In this document: positions 8,528 to 15,892 of the stretch, one piece after another
Position numbering within the stretch: the first letter of the stretch is position 1
Layout: every line of letters begins with the position of its first letter
From: Bauldia sp.
Lineage (GTDB): Bacteria; Pseudomonadota; Alphaproteobacteria; Rhizobiales; Kaistiaceae
NCBI GenBank assembly: GCA_037200845.1
Contig: JBBCGQ010000001.1
Span: forward strand, 2,554,237 to 2,618,236
Direction: 5' to 3'
DNA: 64,000 bases
Notes under the pieces: model-generated
Database searches by the model: none
Told to the model about the DNA's origin: nothing
The model's input: the letters and a program-made list of their open reading frames with translations, nothing else
Translations under genes and position numbers: made by a program

Positions 8528-9355
8528 CTACGCCGTCGCCGGCTTGCCCGTCTTCTGCGGCGCGCGGGCGTAGCGGGTCAGCCCGATCATCGCAGCGATG
8601 ACGCCGAGGTAGACGACGAGCTGCATGCCGGTCGGCCGGTCGCTGTAGCCGATCAGCGTGTGCAGCACGAGGCCGATGGCGCCGTCCTGCGGCAGGATCG
8701 CGGAGGTGTCCCAGATCTGCGTGTTGAGGGCGGTCAGCACGTTCGCCGCGTTGAGGAAGAACACCGCCTGTGTCGCCAGGCCCGCGGCGAGCAGCGTGAT
8801 CAGCCAGCCGGTCACCGTGAAGATATAGCGCTGCGGTATGGCGAGCAGCCCGAGATAGGAAAGGCCGGTGACGGCGACGCCGCCGAGCACCCCGAGCAGG
8901 CCGCCCTCCAGCATCGCGACGCCCGACGAACCGGCGGCGGCGATGCCGTAGAGGAACAGCACGACCTCGGAACCCTCACGCAGCACGGCGACGCCGCAGA
9001 CGATGGCGAGCGCGGCGAGCGGCCGGTCGCCGTGGGCGACGTCCTGCCCGACCTTGCGGACCTCCGCCGCCATCTGCCGGCCGTGGCTGGCCATCCAGGC
9101 GTTGTGCCAGGCGAGCATGCCGACCGCGAGGATGAGGATCGCAGCGTTGAAGATTTCCTGGCCATAGCCCTGGAAGAGATTCGAAATCTCGCCGGCGAAG
9201 ATCGCGACAAGACCGGCGCCGACCAGACCGCCGAGCACGCCCAGCCCGACCCACAGCCCGCGCCCGTGCACCCCACGCGTCGCGGCAAGCACGATGCCGA
9301 CGATCAGGCCGGCTTCGATCACCTCACGCAAGACAATGACGAACGCGCTGAGCAC
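8528..9355 (-). CDS. FTR1 family iron permease
   Basis: 275 residues, starting at GTG 9355 (VLSAFVIVLREVIEAGLI), five bases after the cupredoxin stop. About seven hydrophobic segments. The second iron-coordinating motif is canonical (LREGSE); the first reads REVIE rather than REGxE, keeping the acidic residues. FTR1 proteins move ferric iron across the inner membrane, usually with a periplasmic partner that oxidises or presents iron. The cupredoxin-like gene directly upstream is that likely partner. Confidence 0.85.
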   Translation of the reverse strand: MLSAFVIVLREVIEAGLIVGIVLAATRGVHGRGLWVGLGVLGGLVGAGLVAIFAGEISNLFQGYGQEIFNAAILILAVGMLAWHNAWMASHGRQMAAEVRKVGQDVAHGDRPLAALAIVCGVAVLREGSEVVLFLYGIAAAGSSGVAMLEGGLLGVLGGVAVTGLSYLGLLAIPQRYIFTVTGWLITLLAAGLATQAVFFLNAANVLTALNTQIWDTSAILPQDGAIGLVLHTLIGYSDRPTGMQLVVYLGVIAAMIGLTRYARAPQKTGKPATA

Positions 9356-9359
9356 CGGC

Positions 9360-9695
9360 CTACTCCGCCGTGACCGCGCCGCGCGCGGTCGCCTGATTGA
9401 AATCGCCGATGAAGAGATAGACGTCGGGCGACAGCGGGCCGAAGCGAACTTTGCCCTTCGAGCTGCCCGGAATGATCTTCTCGACCCTGAGTGTCGCCGA
9501 TTCAAATTCCTCCGGCGTCGGGTCCTGGTTATCGACGGTGAGCTCGACGACCTTGCCGGCGGGCACCTTCAGTTCGACCGGATCGAATTTGTGATCCTTG
9601 ATCACGATCGCCATCTGCACGGGATCTTCGGCAAACGCCGGCGCGGCAAATCCAAGCGTGACCAACACGGCGACGGCGGCAATACGGCTTTTCAT
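9360..9695 (-). CDS. Cupredoxin-domain periplasmic protein paired with FTR1
   Basis: 111 residues beginning MKSRIAAVAVLVTLGF, with a clear signal peptide ending AAPAFA. The mature part, IVIKDHKFDPVELKVPAGKV with LTVDNQDPTPEEFES, is a short cupredoxin-like fold. No complete blue-copper Cys-His-Met set is visible, so it may bind iron or copper through acidic residues and histidine. It is the first gene of the two-gene iron operon. A GTG six codons earlier could also start it. A TAATTA-type palindrome lies about 100 bases upstream. Confidence 0.8.
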   Translation of the reverse strand: MKSRIAAVAVLVTLGFAAPAFAEDPVQMAIVIKDHKFDPVELKVPAGKVVELTVDNQDPTPEEFESATLRVEKIIPGSSKGKVRFGPLSPDVYLFIGDFNQATARGAVTAE

Positions 9696-9796
9696 TTTTA
9701 TTGGCGACACCAACGGGGGCCTCGGCGGATTGGCGTACAGGCCGAAGCCCCTGACCGCAATGCATTTTCGGTCGCAGGCGCGGCGCCAAGCCTTTG

Positions 9797-9811
9797 TAAT
9801 TATTCTAATTA
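9797..9811. promoter_or_regulatory. AT-rich palindrome upstream of the iron-uptake pair
   Basis: TAATTATTCTAATTA is a perfect inverted repeat around TTC, set in GC-rich DNA about 100 bases upstream of the cupredoxin start. The TTCTAA core resembles half of the Irr/Fur-type iron-control elements of this order. Its use as an iron operator is inference from position and base content. Confidence 0.35.
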
Positions 9812-9930
9812 TGCCAACGGTGGCCTAAGCCGTTGGCGACGCACCGATCGCGTGGCCGCCTGCAAACCGGCAGTCACCCGAAAGTGACGTTGGAATGAAT
9901 CTCAAGTCGCCGGGCGACCGCTCCCGCGTC

Positions 9931-11172
9931 TCAGGCCGGCGCGGCGGCGAGGCCGGCGACCAGCGCCTTGAGATCGGTCCCCTCGTCCTCGACCAGCGCC
10001 GGCGCCGGCGAAATCCCGGCGCCGATCATGCGCCGGCCGAGCACGTGATCGGCCGGCCGGTTGACCGAGTCGATCGCCACCAGCCGCTCGCCGGCGTAGT
10101 GGAAAACGGAAAACGTGCCGCCCTCCGGCGCGCCGCGCATGACGCTCCGAGTCGCATCGCCGGAAAGCCCGACCATCTGCAGCTTGACGTCGCCCTGGTC
10201 CGACCAGAACCACGGCACGGCGCGATACGCCTCGCGCCGGCCGAGCAGCGTCGCCGCGACGATCTTCCCCTGATCGACGGCGTTCTGCACCGACTCCAGC
10301 CGGATGCGGCGGTTGAGTTCCCAGTGCGTGAAGGACACGACGTCGCCAACCGCCATGATCTCGGGGACGTTGGTCTCCATGAAATCGCTGACGCCGATGC
10401 CGTTCGCGATTTCCACGCCTGCGGCGGCGCCGAGCTCCGTGTTCGGGATCACGCCGATGCCGATGACCGCGATGTCGGCCGGAATGCGCGCGCCGTCGGC
10501 GGTGGTGACCGCAACGACGCGACCGTCCTCGCCTACGATCCCGCCGACCGGCGTGCCGAGGCGGATGTCGCTGCCCCAGCCGCGGTGCAGCGCCAGGAAA
10601 TGCTGCGAGATTTGCGGCGCGACGACGCGACCCATCAGGCGGTCGGCGGCTTCCAGCACGGTCACCGTCTTGCCGAGCAGCCGCGCCGTCGCCGCGATCT
10701 CGAGGCCGATGAAGCCGCCGCCGACGACCACGACGTTGGCCGCGGCGGTCAGCCGCTCGCGCAGCCGCCGCGCGTCGCCGGCATGGCGGAGCGTCATGAC
10801 GCCGTCGAGCGCGATCCCGGCGATCGGCGGCAGGCGCGGGCGCGAGCCGGTTGCCAGCACGACGCGGTCGAACGGGATCGCGCCGCCGTCGGCCATCCGC
10901 ACGACGCCATGGCGCCGGTCGATCGCGGTCGCCTCGGCGCCGAGGCGCAGATCGACGTTGTTCTTGACGTAGAACGACTCCGGCCGCAGCGGCAGCAGGT
11001 CGTGCTTCGGATCCTTGAGGAACGCCTTCGACAGCGGCGGCCGCTGGTACGGCAGGTCGGGCTCAGCGGTGACGAGCGTCAGCGTGCCGTCGTAGCCGTC
11101 GGCGCGCAGACTCGCGGCGACCTGCGAGCCGCCGTGGCCGCCTCCGACGATGACAATTCCGTTATCGAACAC
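9931..11172 (-). CDS. FAD/NAD(P)-dependent oxidoreductase, ferredoxin-reductase type
   Basis: 413 residues from GTG 11172 (VFDNGIVIVGGGHGGSQVAA). It has the FAD Rossmann motif GGGHGGSQ, ATGSRPR, a second nucleotide-binding motif VVVVGGGFIGLEIAATARL, and the late EIMAVGDV segment, followed by a C-terminal reductase domain (PWFWSDQGDVKLQM). This is the plan of putidaredoxin or rhodocoxin reductases that pass electrons from NAD(P)H to a 2Fe-2S ferredoxin. No P450 or ferredoxin gene is nearby, so the partner is unknown. Alone in its transcription unit. Confidence 0.85.
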   Translation of the reverse strand: MFDNGIVIVGGGHGGSQVAASLRADGYDGTLTLVTAEPDLPYQRPPLSKAFLKDPKHDLLPLRPESFYVKNNVDLRLGAEATAIDRRHGVVRMADGGAIPFDRVVLATGSRPRLPPIAGIALDGVMTLRHAGDARRLRERLTAAANVVVVGGGFIGLEIAATARLLGKTVTVLEAADRLMGRVVAPQISQHFLALHRGWGSDIRLGTPVGGIVGEDGRVVAVTTADGARIPADIAVIGIGVIPNTELGAAAGVEIANGIGVSDFMETNVPEIMAVGDVVSFTHWELNRRIRLESVQNAVDQGKIVAATLLGRREAYRAVPWFWSDQGDVKLQMVGLSGDATRSVMRGAPEGGTFSVFHYAGERLVAIDSVNRPADHVLGRRMIGAGISPAPALVEDEGTDLKALVAGLAAAPA

Positions 11173-11327
11173 GCCGGTTTTTCCCGCCCCGATTTCGCGG
11201 CCTTTTCAACACACGTGCGGCGGAAACTCCAGCCGCTTCGATTTGGAACATATCCCGCTGCGCATCGTTTTCTCTCCGCTGACGGGAGCGTTCCCGATGG
11301 GGCACCATTCCTCTCGAGGAGACCAAA

Positions 11328-12407
11328 ATGCTGCTCAAGCAACTTCTTGCGGCCACGGCCATCGCGACGATCGCGACGGCCACGCAGGCTGCCCAACCGA
11401 CTGTCAACGCAACCGCCGGCGCCAACGCCGCCACCACCGTCCTCCCCGCCACCGGCCAGGTTCTCCTGCCGGCGGCCACCTCAGGCGATCATCTCGCCAC
11501 CAAGCTTATCGGCGCCGCGGTCTATGAAAGCGACGCTGCCGACGCCCAGTCCATCGGCAACATCAACGACATCGTGATCGCCGACAACGGCGCCGTCTCG
11601 GCGGTGGTCGTCGGCGTCGGCGGCTTCCTCGGCATCGGCCAGAAGAACGTCGCGCTCGACTTCACCTCGCTTCACTGGACGACCCGCGACGACGGCCCGG
11701 TGCTGGTGGCGAGCGCCACCAAGGACGACCTGAACAACGCCCCGGCCTTCGACACCGCCGCGCTCGACCAGCCGGTTCCGGCCGACGGCACGGCGCCAGT
11801 CGACCAGACGGCGTCTAACGTTCCGGCGACAGACGCGACCGGCGCGGCGACCACCGATCAGGTGCCCGCCGACGACACGCTCGCCCAGCAGGCGGCGCCT
11901 GATGCCGGCACGGCGGCCCCGGCTGACCAGACGCAGGTAGCGACCCAGACACCGGTCCCCGCGGCCGGCGCCACCACGGACGCCACCGGCACTGACCAGA
12001 CGCAGATGGCGGCGCAGACTCCCGCGCCGGCCGCCAGCGGCACGTCGGCGACCATCCCGAACTCGGCCGACCTGCAGCCGGTCGATGTGGCAACCATCAG
12101 CGCCAAGGACCTGATGAACGCCACCGTCTACTCCGGCACCAACGAGAACGTCGGTGAAGTCAGCGACGTGATCTTGGCTGAGGACGGCAAGATCGACGCG
12201 GTCGTGCTCGACGTCGGCGGCTTCCTCGGTCTCGGTGAGAAGCCGGTGGCCATCGGCTTCGATGGCCTCGACATCCGCAAGGACGCCAACGGCGCGCTCT
12301 TCGTCTACACGAAGTTCAGCAAGGACCAGCTCGAAGCGGCGCCGCAGTACGACAAGGACGCGTACTCCGGCTCGCGCGACACGATGCGGCTGACGTCGCC
12401 GTCGTAA
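11328..12407 (+). CDS. Secreted protein with two PRC-barrel domains
   Basis: 359 residues with signal peptide MLLKQLLAATAIATIATATQ. Two PRC-barrel domains, about residues 55-130 (GNINDIVIADNGAVSAVVVG, FLGIGQKNVALDF) and 255-345 (GEVSDVILAEDGKIDAVVLD, FLGLGEKPVAIGF), flank a low-complexity linker rich in Ala, Asp, Gln and Thr. The similarity of the two barrels points to internal duplication. PRC barrels mediate RNA or protein contacts; in the periplasm the role is unknown. It has a good ribosome-binding site (cgaggaga) and a strong terminator follows. Confidence 0.8.
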   Translation: MLLKQLLAATAIATIATATQAAQPTVNATAGANAATTVLPATGQVLLPAATSGDHLATKLIGAAVYESDAADAQSIGNINDIVIADNGAVSAVVVGVGGFLGIGQKNVALDFTSLHWTTRDDGPVLVASATKDDLNNAPAFDTAALDQPVPADGTAPVDQTASNVPATDATGAATTDQVPADDTLAQQAAPDAGTAAPADQTQVATQTPVPAAGATTDATGTDQTQMAAQTPAPAASGTSATIPNSADLQPVDVATISAKDLMNATVYSGTNENVGEVSDVILAEDGKIDAVVLDVGGFLGLGEKPVAIGFDGLDIRKDANGALFVYTKFSKDQLEAAPQYDKDAYSGSRDTMRLTSPS

Positions 12408-12430
12408 ATTTGGAATGAGGCCAGCGGAGC

Positions 12431-12464
12431 GGCCCGCACTTCGGTGCGGGCCGTTTCGTTTTTT
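12431..12464 (+). terminator. Rho-independent terminator after the PRC-barrel gene
   Basis: GGCCCGCAC-TTCG-GTGCGGGCC is a perfect 9-bp stem with a UUCG tetraloop, followed by GTTTCGTTTTTT. It starts 24 bases after the PRC-barrel stop. It lies against the 3' end of the leftward matrixin gene but the T-run fits only rightward transcription. Confidence 0.9.
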
Positions 12465-13152
12465 AGGGCCGGAACAGATGCCGCGGATCGAGCGGCGCGG
12501 CATTGGCGTTCGCACCGAGGCCGACTTCGGCGGTGCCGATTGCCGGCGCCGCGATTGCCGCGACCGGCGGCGTCGCACCCTTCTCCCCGTATAGCGCCAG
12601 CGCCCCGGCGATATCGCCCGCCTGCGGCCCCGAAAATTTCTCGCGGTAGCGGAAATCCATCAGCACCCCGGTGACGCCCGGATGATCGAGCCCGATGGCG
12701 TGGCCGATCTCATGCTCCAGCGCGTAGCGCAGATCGTAGACGTCGAGGTTACCGTCGAAGCCGACCTTCCATTTCTGCACCGGGTTGAGACAGATGACGG
12801 AACGCGCGATGGGCGCGGTGCCCTCGCCTGACGCTGCCGCGTGGGCGACATTGGTGAAGGCGCGGCCGAACGGATCGGCCTCGGCGCCGATCAGGATGTC
12901 GGCAGTCGCCGGGTCCGACGGCTGGAAGACGATGTTGGCCACCGCCGACCAGACCGCGAAGGCTTGCGTCACTTCCCCCTGGAACCGGGCAGACGAGATT
13001 CCGTTGGCGGCGAGAAGGCCATCGAGGGCGACGACCGAGCGGCAATTGCGGGCATCGGGGAATTCGCCAGGCGCGGCCACCAGGGCGTAGGTCACCGTCG
13101 CGCCCGTGCCCAGCACCGGCGCCCCCCATTTGACCGTATCCCCGTCGAGCAC
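12463..13152 (-). CDS. Matrixin-type (M10) zinc metalloprotease, start uncertain
   Basis: At least 229 residues. The zinc site is complete: HEIGHAIGLDH, with the following LMDFRYREKFSG supplying the Met-turn-like segment. The domain is a secreted matrixin. The first conventional start is GTG 13152, but the same frame continues upstream and encodes a good signal peptide (TKRGAWFALVLLAAGAG followed by ALAG). No ATG, GTG or TTG lies ahead of it before the next stop; CTG at 13245 is the best candidate, giving 260 residues. So either CTG is used or the 5' end has been changed by an indel. Leftward, convergent with the PRC gene. Confidence 0.75.
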   Translation of the reverse strand: MLDGDTVKWGAPVLGTGATVTYALVAAPGEFPDARNCRSVVALDGLLAANGISSARFQGEVTQAFAVWSAVANIVFQPSDPATADILIGAEADPFGRAFTNVAHAAASGEGTAPIARSVICLNPVQKWKVGFDGNLDVYDLRYALEHEIGHAIGLDHPGVTGVLMDFRYREKFSGPQAGDIAGALALYGEKGATPPVAAIAAPAIGTAEVGLGANANAAPLDPRHLFRP

Positions 13153-13366
13153 CAGCAGCCGATGATCGGCGACGCTCCCCGCGAGCGCTTGCCCCGCACC
13201 GGCCGCCAGCAGGACGAGGGCGAACCACGCACCCCGCTTCGTCAGGCAGCTATTCCCCGCTTCAGTAACGTGAGGCTAACACAGCTTCGATTCGACGAAA
13301 GTTACAAATGCCGGCCGCGCCGGGGCTGGTTGAAGGCGGCGCGAAGCGGTGTATACCGCCTCTGGC

Positions 13367-13442
13367 GGGCCTGTAGCTCAATGGTTAGAGCCGGTCGCTC
13401 ATAACGATCTGGTTGCAGGTTCGAGTCCTGCCGGGCCCACCA
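13367..13442 (+). tRNA. tRNA with anticodon CAU, possibly tRNA-Ile2 rather than Met
   Basis: A 76-nt cloverleaf with encoded CCA. The acceptor is GGGCCTG/CGGGCCC, the D-arm TAGCTCAATGGTTAGAGC, the anticodon stem-loop GGTCG-CTCATAA-CGATC and the T-arm GCAGG-TTCGAGT-CCTGC. The anticodon is CAT. It carries C4-G69 and C5-G68, the acceptor pairs known to favour recognition by the lysidine synthetase TilS, and a D-loop like E. coli tRNA-Ile2. So it may read AUA after modification; elongator Met cannot be excluded. It is not the initiator, because its first acceptor pair is intact. Confidence 0.9.
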
Positions 13443-13513
13443 CGCTGTCGCGCCGCAATGATACCGCAATGGATTGGCACCCGTCCGCGCCCCGGATCCA
13501 AGGAGTACCGCCC

Positions 13514-14218
13514 ATGAAGACGTTCGCAGCCAGCCTAGCCGCCCTCGCCTTCCTCGCCGCGCCGGCCTTTGCCGACGCGCCGCCCGTGCCACAGCTCCAG
13601 GCCAACGGCGCCGGCATCGTTAACGTCACCCCGGACATCGCCATCGTGACGCTGGGGGTGACCACCCGCGGCGATACGGCGAGCGCGGCGCTGACCAAGA
13701 ACAGCACCGATCTGGCGGCGGCGATCGCCGTGATCAAGGCGGCGAGCATCGCCGACAAGGACATCGGCACGTCGGGCTTCTCGATCTACCCCGTCTACGC
13801 CCAGAACAGCGACGGCAGCCAGACGCAGCCGCCGAAGATCGCCGGCTACGAAGTCTCGAACGAGGTGCGCGTCACCATCCGCGACATCGCAAAGTCGGGC
13901 GCGATCCTCGACCAGGTGGTGACGGCGGGCGCCAACCGCGTCTCCGGCATCAACTTCGACGTCGCCGACCGCACGACGCCCTCGGACGCGGCGCTGAAGG
14001 ACGCGATCGCCGATGCCAGGCGGAAGGCCGAGCTGATGGCGGCGGCCGCCGGCGTCAAGCTGGTGCGCATCCTCAACGTCTCGACCTCCGAGGGTGGCGG
14101 CCCGATGCCGATGTACGCGCGCATGGACCTGAAGGCATCGGCGCCGGTGCCGGTGATGCCGGGCGAGCAGCAGGTGACGGTGAACGCGTCGGTGACTTTT
14201 GAAATTGCGCCGCAGTAG
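13514..14218 (+). CDS. SIMPL (DUF541) domain periplasmic protein
   Basis: 234 residues, start ATG 13514 with AAGGAG upstream. Signal peptide MKTFAASLAALAFLAAPAFA. The mature protein carries the SIMPL fold: VTPDIAIVTLGVTTRGDTAS, later SGINFDVADRT and ARRKAELMAAAAGVKL. Members are periplasmic or outer-membrane-associated and linked to oxidative-stress protection; the molecular role is not settled. It is followed 11 bases later by a small membrane-protein gene and is probably cotranscribed with it. Confidence 0.85.
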   Translation: MKTFAASLAALAFLAAPAFADAPPVPQLQANGAGIVNVTPDIAIVTLGVTTRGDTASAALTKNSTDLAAAIAVIKAASIADKDIGTSGFSIYPVYAQNSDGSQTQPPKIAGYEVSNEVRVTIRDIAKSGAILDQVVTAGANRVSGINFDVADRTTPSDAALKDAIADARRKAELMAAAAGVKLVRILNVSTSEGGGPMPMYARMDLKASAPVPVMPGEQQVTVNASVTFEIAPQ

Positions 14219-14229
14219 CGGCGCGTTCG

Positions 14230-14640
14230 ATGGCGAAGCCCGCCCAAAAAAAGAAGACGAAAGAGCCACCGAAGTTCAGCTTCTTCGGTTACGAGCACCG
14301 CGGCGAGCCGCTCGCCAGCCGCTCGGTGTTCGTCCGCCGGCTGGCCGTAAACGGCCTCGTGGCGATCGTGCTGATACTGGGCTCGCTGTTCGTCGGCATG
14401 GCCGGCTACCACTTCATCGCGCGGCTCGAGTGGATCGACGCCTTCCAGAACGCGGCGATGATTCTTTCCGGCATGGGCCCGGTCGACGAACTCCACGACA
14501 ACGGCGCCAAGCTCTTCGCCGGCCTGTACGCGATCTACTCGGGTCTGGCGCTGATCGCGACCGCCGGCGTTACGATCGCGCCGATCCTGCATCGGTTTTT
14601 GCATCGGTTTCATCTGGAGGATGAGGCGGACGAGGAGTAG
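14230..14640 (+). CDS. Small conserved membrane protein with two membrane segments
   Basis: 136 residues. A basic N-terminus (AKPAQKKKTKEPPKFSFFGY) is followed by one membrane helix (AVNGLVAIVLILGSLFVGMA), a short re-entrant-looking segment (AFQNAAMILSGMGPV), and a second helix (LFAGLYAIYSGLALIATAGV), ending acidic. The two-helix plan with a loop dipping into the membrane is reminiscent of a two-TM channel half, but no selectivity filter is seen. Function unknown. Likely cotranscribed with the SIMPL gene. Confidence 0.65.
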   Translation: MAKPAQKKKTKEPPKFSFFGYEHRGEPLASRSVFVRRLAVNGLVAIVLILGSLFVGMAGYHFIARLEWIDAFQNAAMILSGMGPVDELHDNGAKLFAGLYAIYSGLALIATAGVTIAPILHRFLHRFHLEDEADEE

Positions 14641-14654
14641 CGGACCCGCCCCTT

Positions 14655-14850
14655 ATCCCTGCCTTCTCAGTGTCCGATCTCCCCGACGGGGAGAGGGCTT
14701 CGGCTCTTGTGAGCGAAGCGAACTGGAGACGAAGGGTGAGGGCAACATCTGGCGCGCATGACTCCTGTCGTTTCTCCCCTCACCCCATGAGCCTAACTCG
14801 CTTCGCTCGTAAGGCTCATGGCCCTCTCCCCTCCGGGTAGAGGGGACATC
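14655..14850. repeat. Intergenic palindromic repeat, CCCTCTCCCC / GGGGAGAGGG type
   Basis: Two arms, around 14685-14740 (CCCGACGGGGAGAGGGCTTC ... GGTGAGGG) and around 14777-14845 (CTCACCCCATGAGCC ... CCCTCTCCCC), form a large inverted repeat with smaller hairpins. A related element lies at 35310-35475. Such elements are common between genes in this order and carry no coding signal. Confidence 0.7.
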
Positions 14851-15440
14851 TGAGTATGCGTCCGCGTTCTCGCGACGCCTTTGCATCCGAGTCATCGTCT
14901 CCTTCCACTTTTTCGATCCCTGTCGCGCTTCGGCGCTCCACGGTCTCTTGTCTCAGTCCCTCATCCGCCTTCGCGCTTTGCGCTACGGCGTGAGAAGGGG
15001 TGGCGGGCGCTCGGTTGAGTGCCAAACCAGCTAGCTTCTGGGGCGCTCGAACCAAGCGCCCGCCGTGCTGCTTTTCGGGTTAGCCCCGCACCCGGACTCG
15101 TGGCCAGGCCGGAGGGGATGTCGCCTCCCCGGTCCTCGCTTCGGTGCCTTCACGTGCGGTGCCGCCACGGAAGATCTCCGTCGCGGCCACCGCGGCACCG
15201 GACCACGCACCCTTGATCGCGCCATGACGCGTCGACGGCCGGCTACCTCACCGGCTGACGGGTTACTTCCTTCTGCGGCCCCTGCCGGAACCGCCAGGCA
15301 ACACATCCCCACTCCGCAAACTGGTCGCCACCGGTTGGCGCCCCTTCGTCGAGCGAGGACGGAGCATCATCATGGGAGTTGGGTACTGTGGGATAAGTTT
15401 TTAGTTATGCCCGCTCAGAAGTTGAGCGGCGCCCTCTCCT
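14851..15440. other. Gene-free GC-rich structured element of unknown nature
   Basis: I see no convincing gene in these 590 bases. The strongest structure is at 15002-15064: GGCGGGCGCTCGGTTGAG pairs with CTCGAACCAAGCGCCCGCC, an 18-bp imperfect stem. Downstream are further complementary runs (GGAGGGG/CCTCCCC near 15115; GCGGTGCC/GGCACCG near 15160-15200). The conserved sequence hallmarks of RNase P RNA, tmRNA and SRP RNA were looked for and not found. It could be a dispersed repeat, a remnant mobile element or an RNA. Confidence 0.45.
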
Positions 15441-15500
15441 CCTCCTACCTCCCCCTTGCGGGGAGGTCGAAATCGCAGAGCGATTTCGGGTGGGGGTGAC
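15441..15500. repeat. Short palindromic repeat
   Basis: CCTCCCCCTTGCGGGGAGGT is followed by AAATCGCAGAGCGATTT and GGGTGGGGGTG, two nested hairpins. The module resembles the elements at 26786-26845 and 33512-33662. No coding content. Confidence 0.65.
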
Positions 15501-15551
15501 GCAAGAAAGTCGGCGCCGCGGCCAGCGGCGACGTCCGCTTCCGTCGGCGGC

Positions 15552-15803
15552 TCAGCGCAGGATCGGATCAACGATGTCGGGATTCTCGAAGATGCAGGTG
15601 GCGAGCGTGCCGTTGCAATGGCGGCTGGAGCGGCAGAGCGCGCGGCGGCACGCCATCCACAGGCACAGCCGATCCGCCTCGACGCGGCGCTCATAGACCA
15701 GATCGCGCTCGGGCCGCGGCGGCAGCGTCAGCGGCGGGCGTTCGAGTTGGGGCTCGAAGGGGATTTCGCGGGGGTTCTGGAAAGCTGACTTGGGGCTGGT
15801 CAT
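15552..15803 (-). CDS. Small conserved-looking hypothetical protein, cysteine-containing
   Basis: 83 residues from ATG 15803 (MTSPKSAFQNPREIPFEPQL). The N-terminal half is proline-rich and acidic; the C-terminal half, RLCLWMACRRALCRSSRHC, holds three cysteines in a basic context and ends ENPDIVDPILR. Codon use looks like the chromosomal genes rather than the adjacent restriction gene. The Cys pattern suggests metal or nucleic-acid binding but nothing more can be said. It lies between the repeat region and the restriction-modification gene, transcribed away from the latter. Confidence 0.55.
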   Translation of the reverse strand: MTSPKSAFQNPREIPFEPQLERPPLTLPPRPERDLVYERRVEADRLCLWMACRRALCRSSRHCNGTLATCIFENPDIVDPILR

Positions 15804-15858
15804 CCTGCCATCGTCATCCAAGTCTCGGAGACGGGGATAACTTCCCAGTCCTTCAACC

Positions 15859-15879
15859 TTGACGGTCATTGACCGTCAA
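15859..15879. promoter_or_regulatory. Perfect 21-bp palindrome upstream of the restriction-modification gene
   Basis: TTGACGGTCATTGACCGTCAA reads the same on both strands apart from the central base. It ends 13 bases before the ATG at 15893, in the position of an operator or transcript leader. A binding protein for it is not obvious in the window. It could control expression of the toxic endonuclease. Confidence 0.6.
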
Positions 15880-15892
15880 GCGACAAGCAGCA

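Noticed and set aside
14851-15440. RNase P RNA, tmRNA or SRP RNA in the gene-free region
   Set aside because: The hallmark sequences (GAGGAAAGTCC, an ANDN-type tag with a tRNA-like end, GGTCCGGAAGGAAGCAGCC) are absent on both strands.
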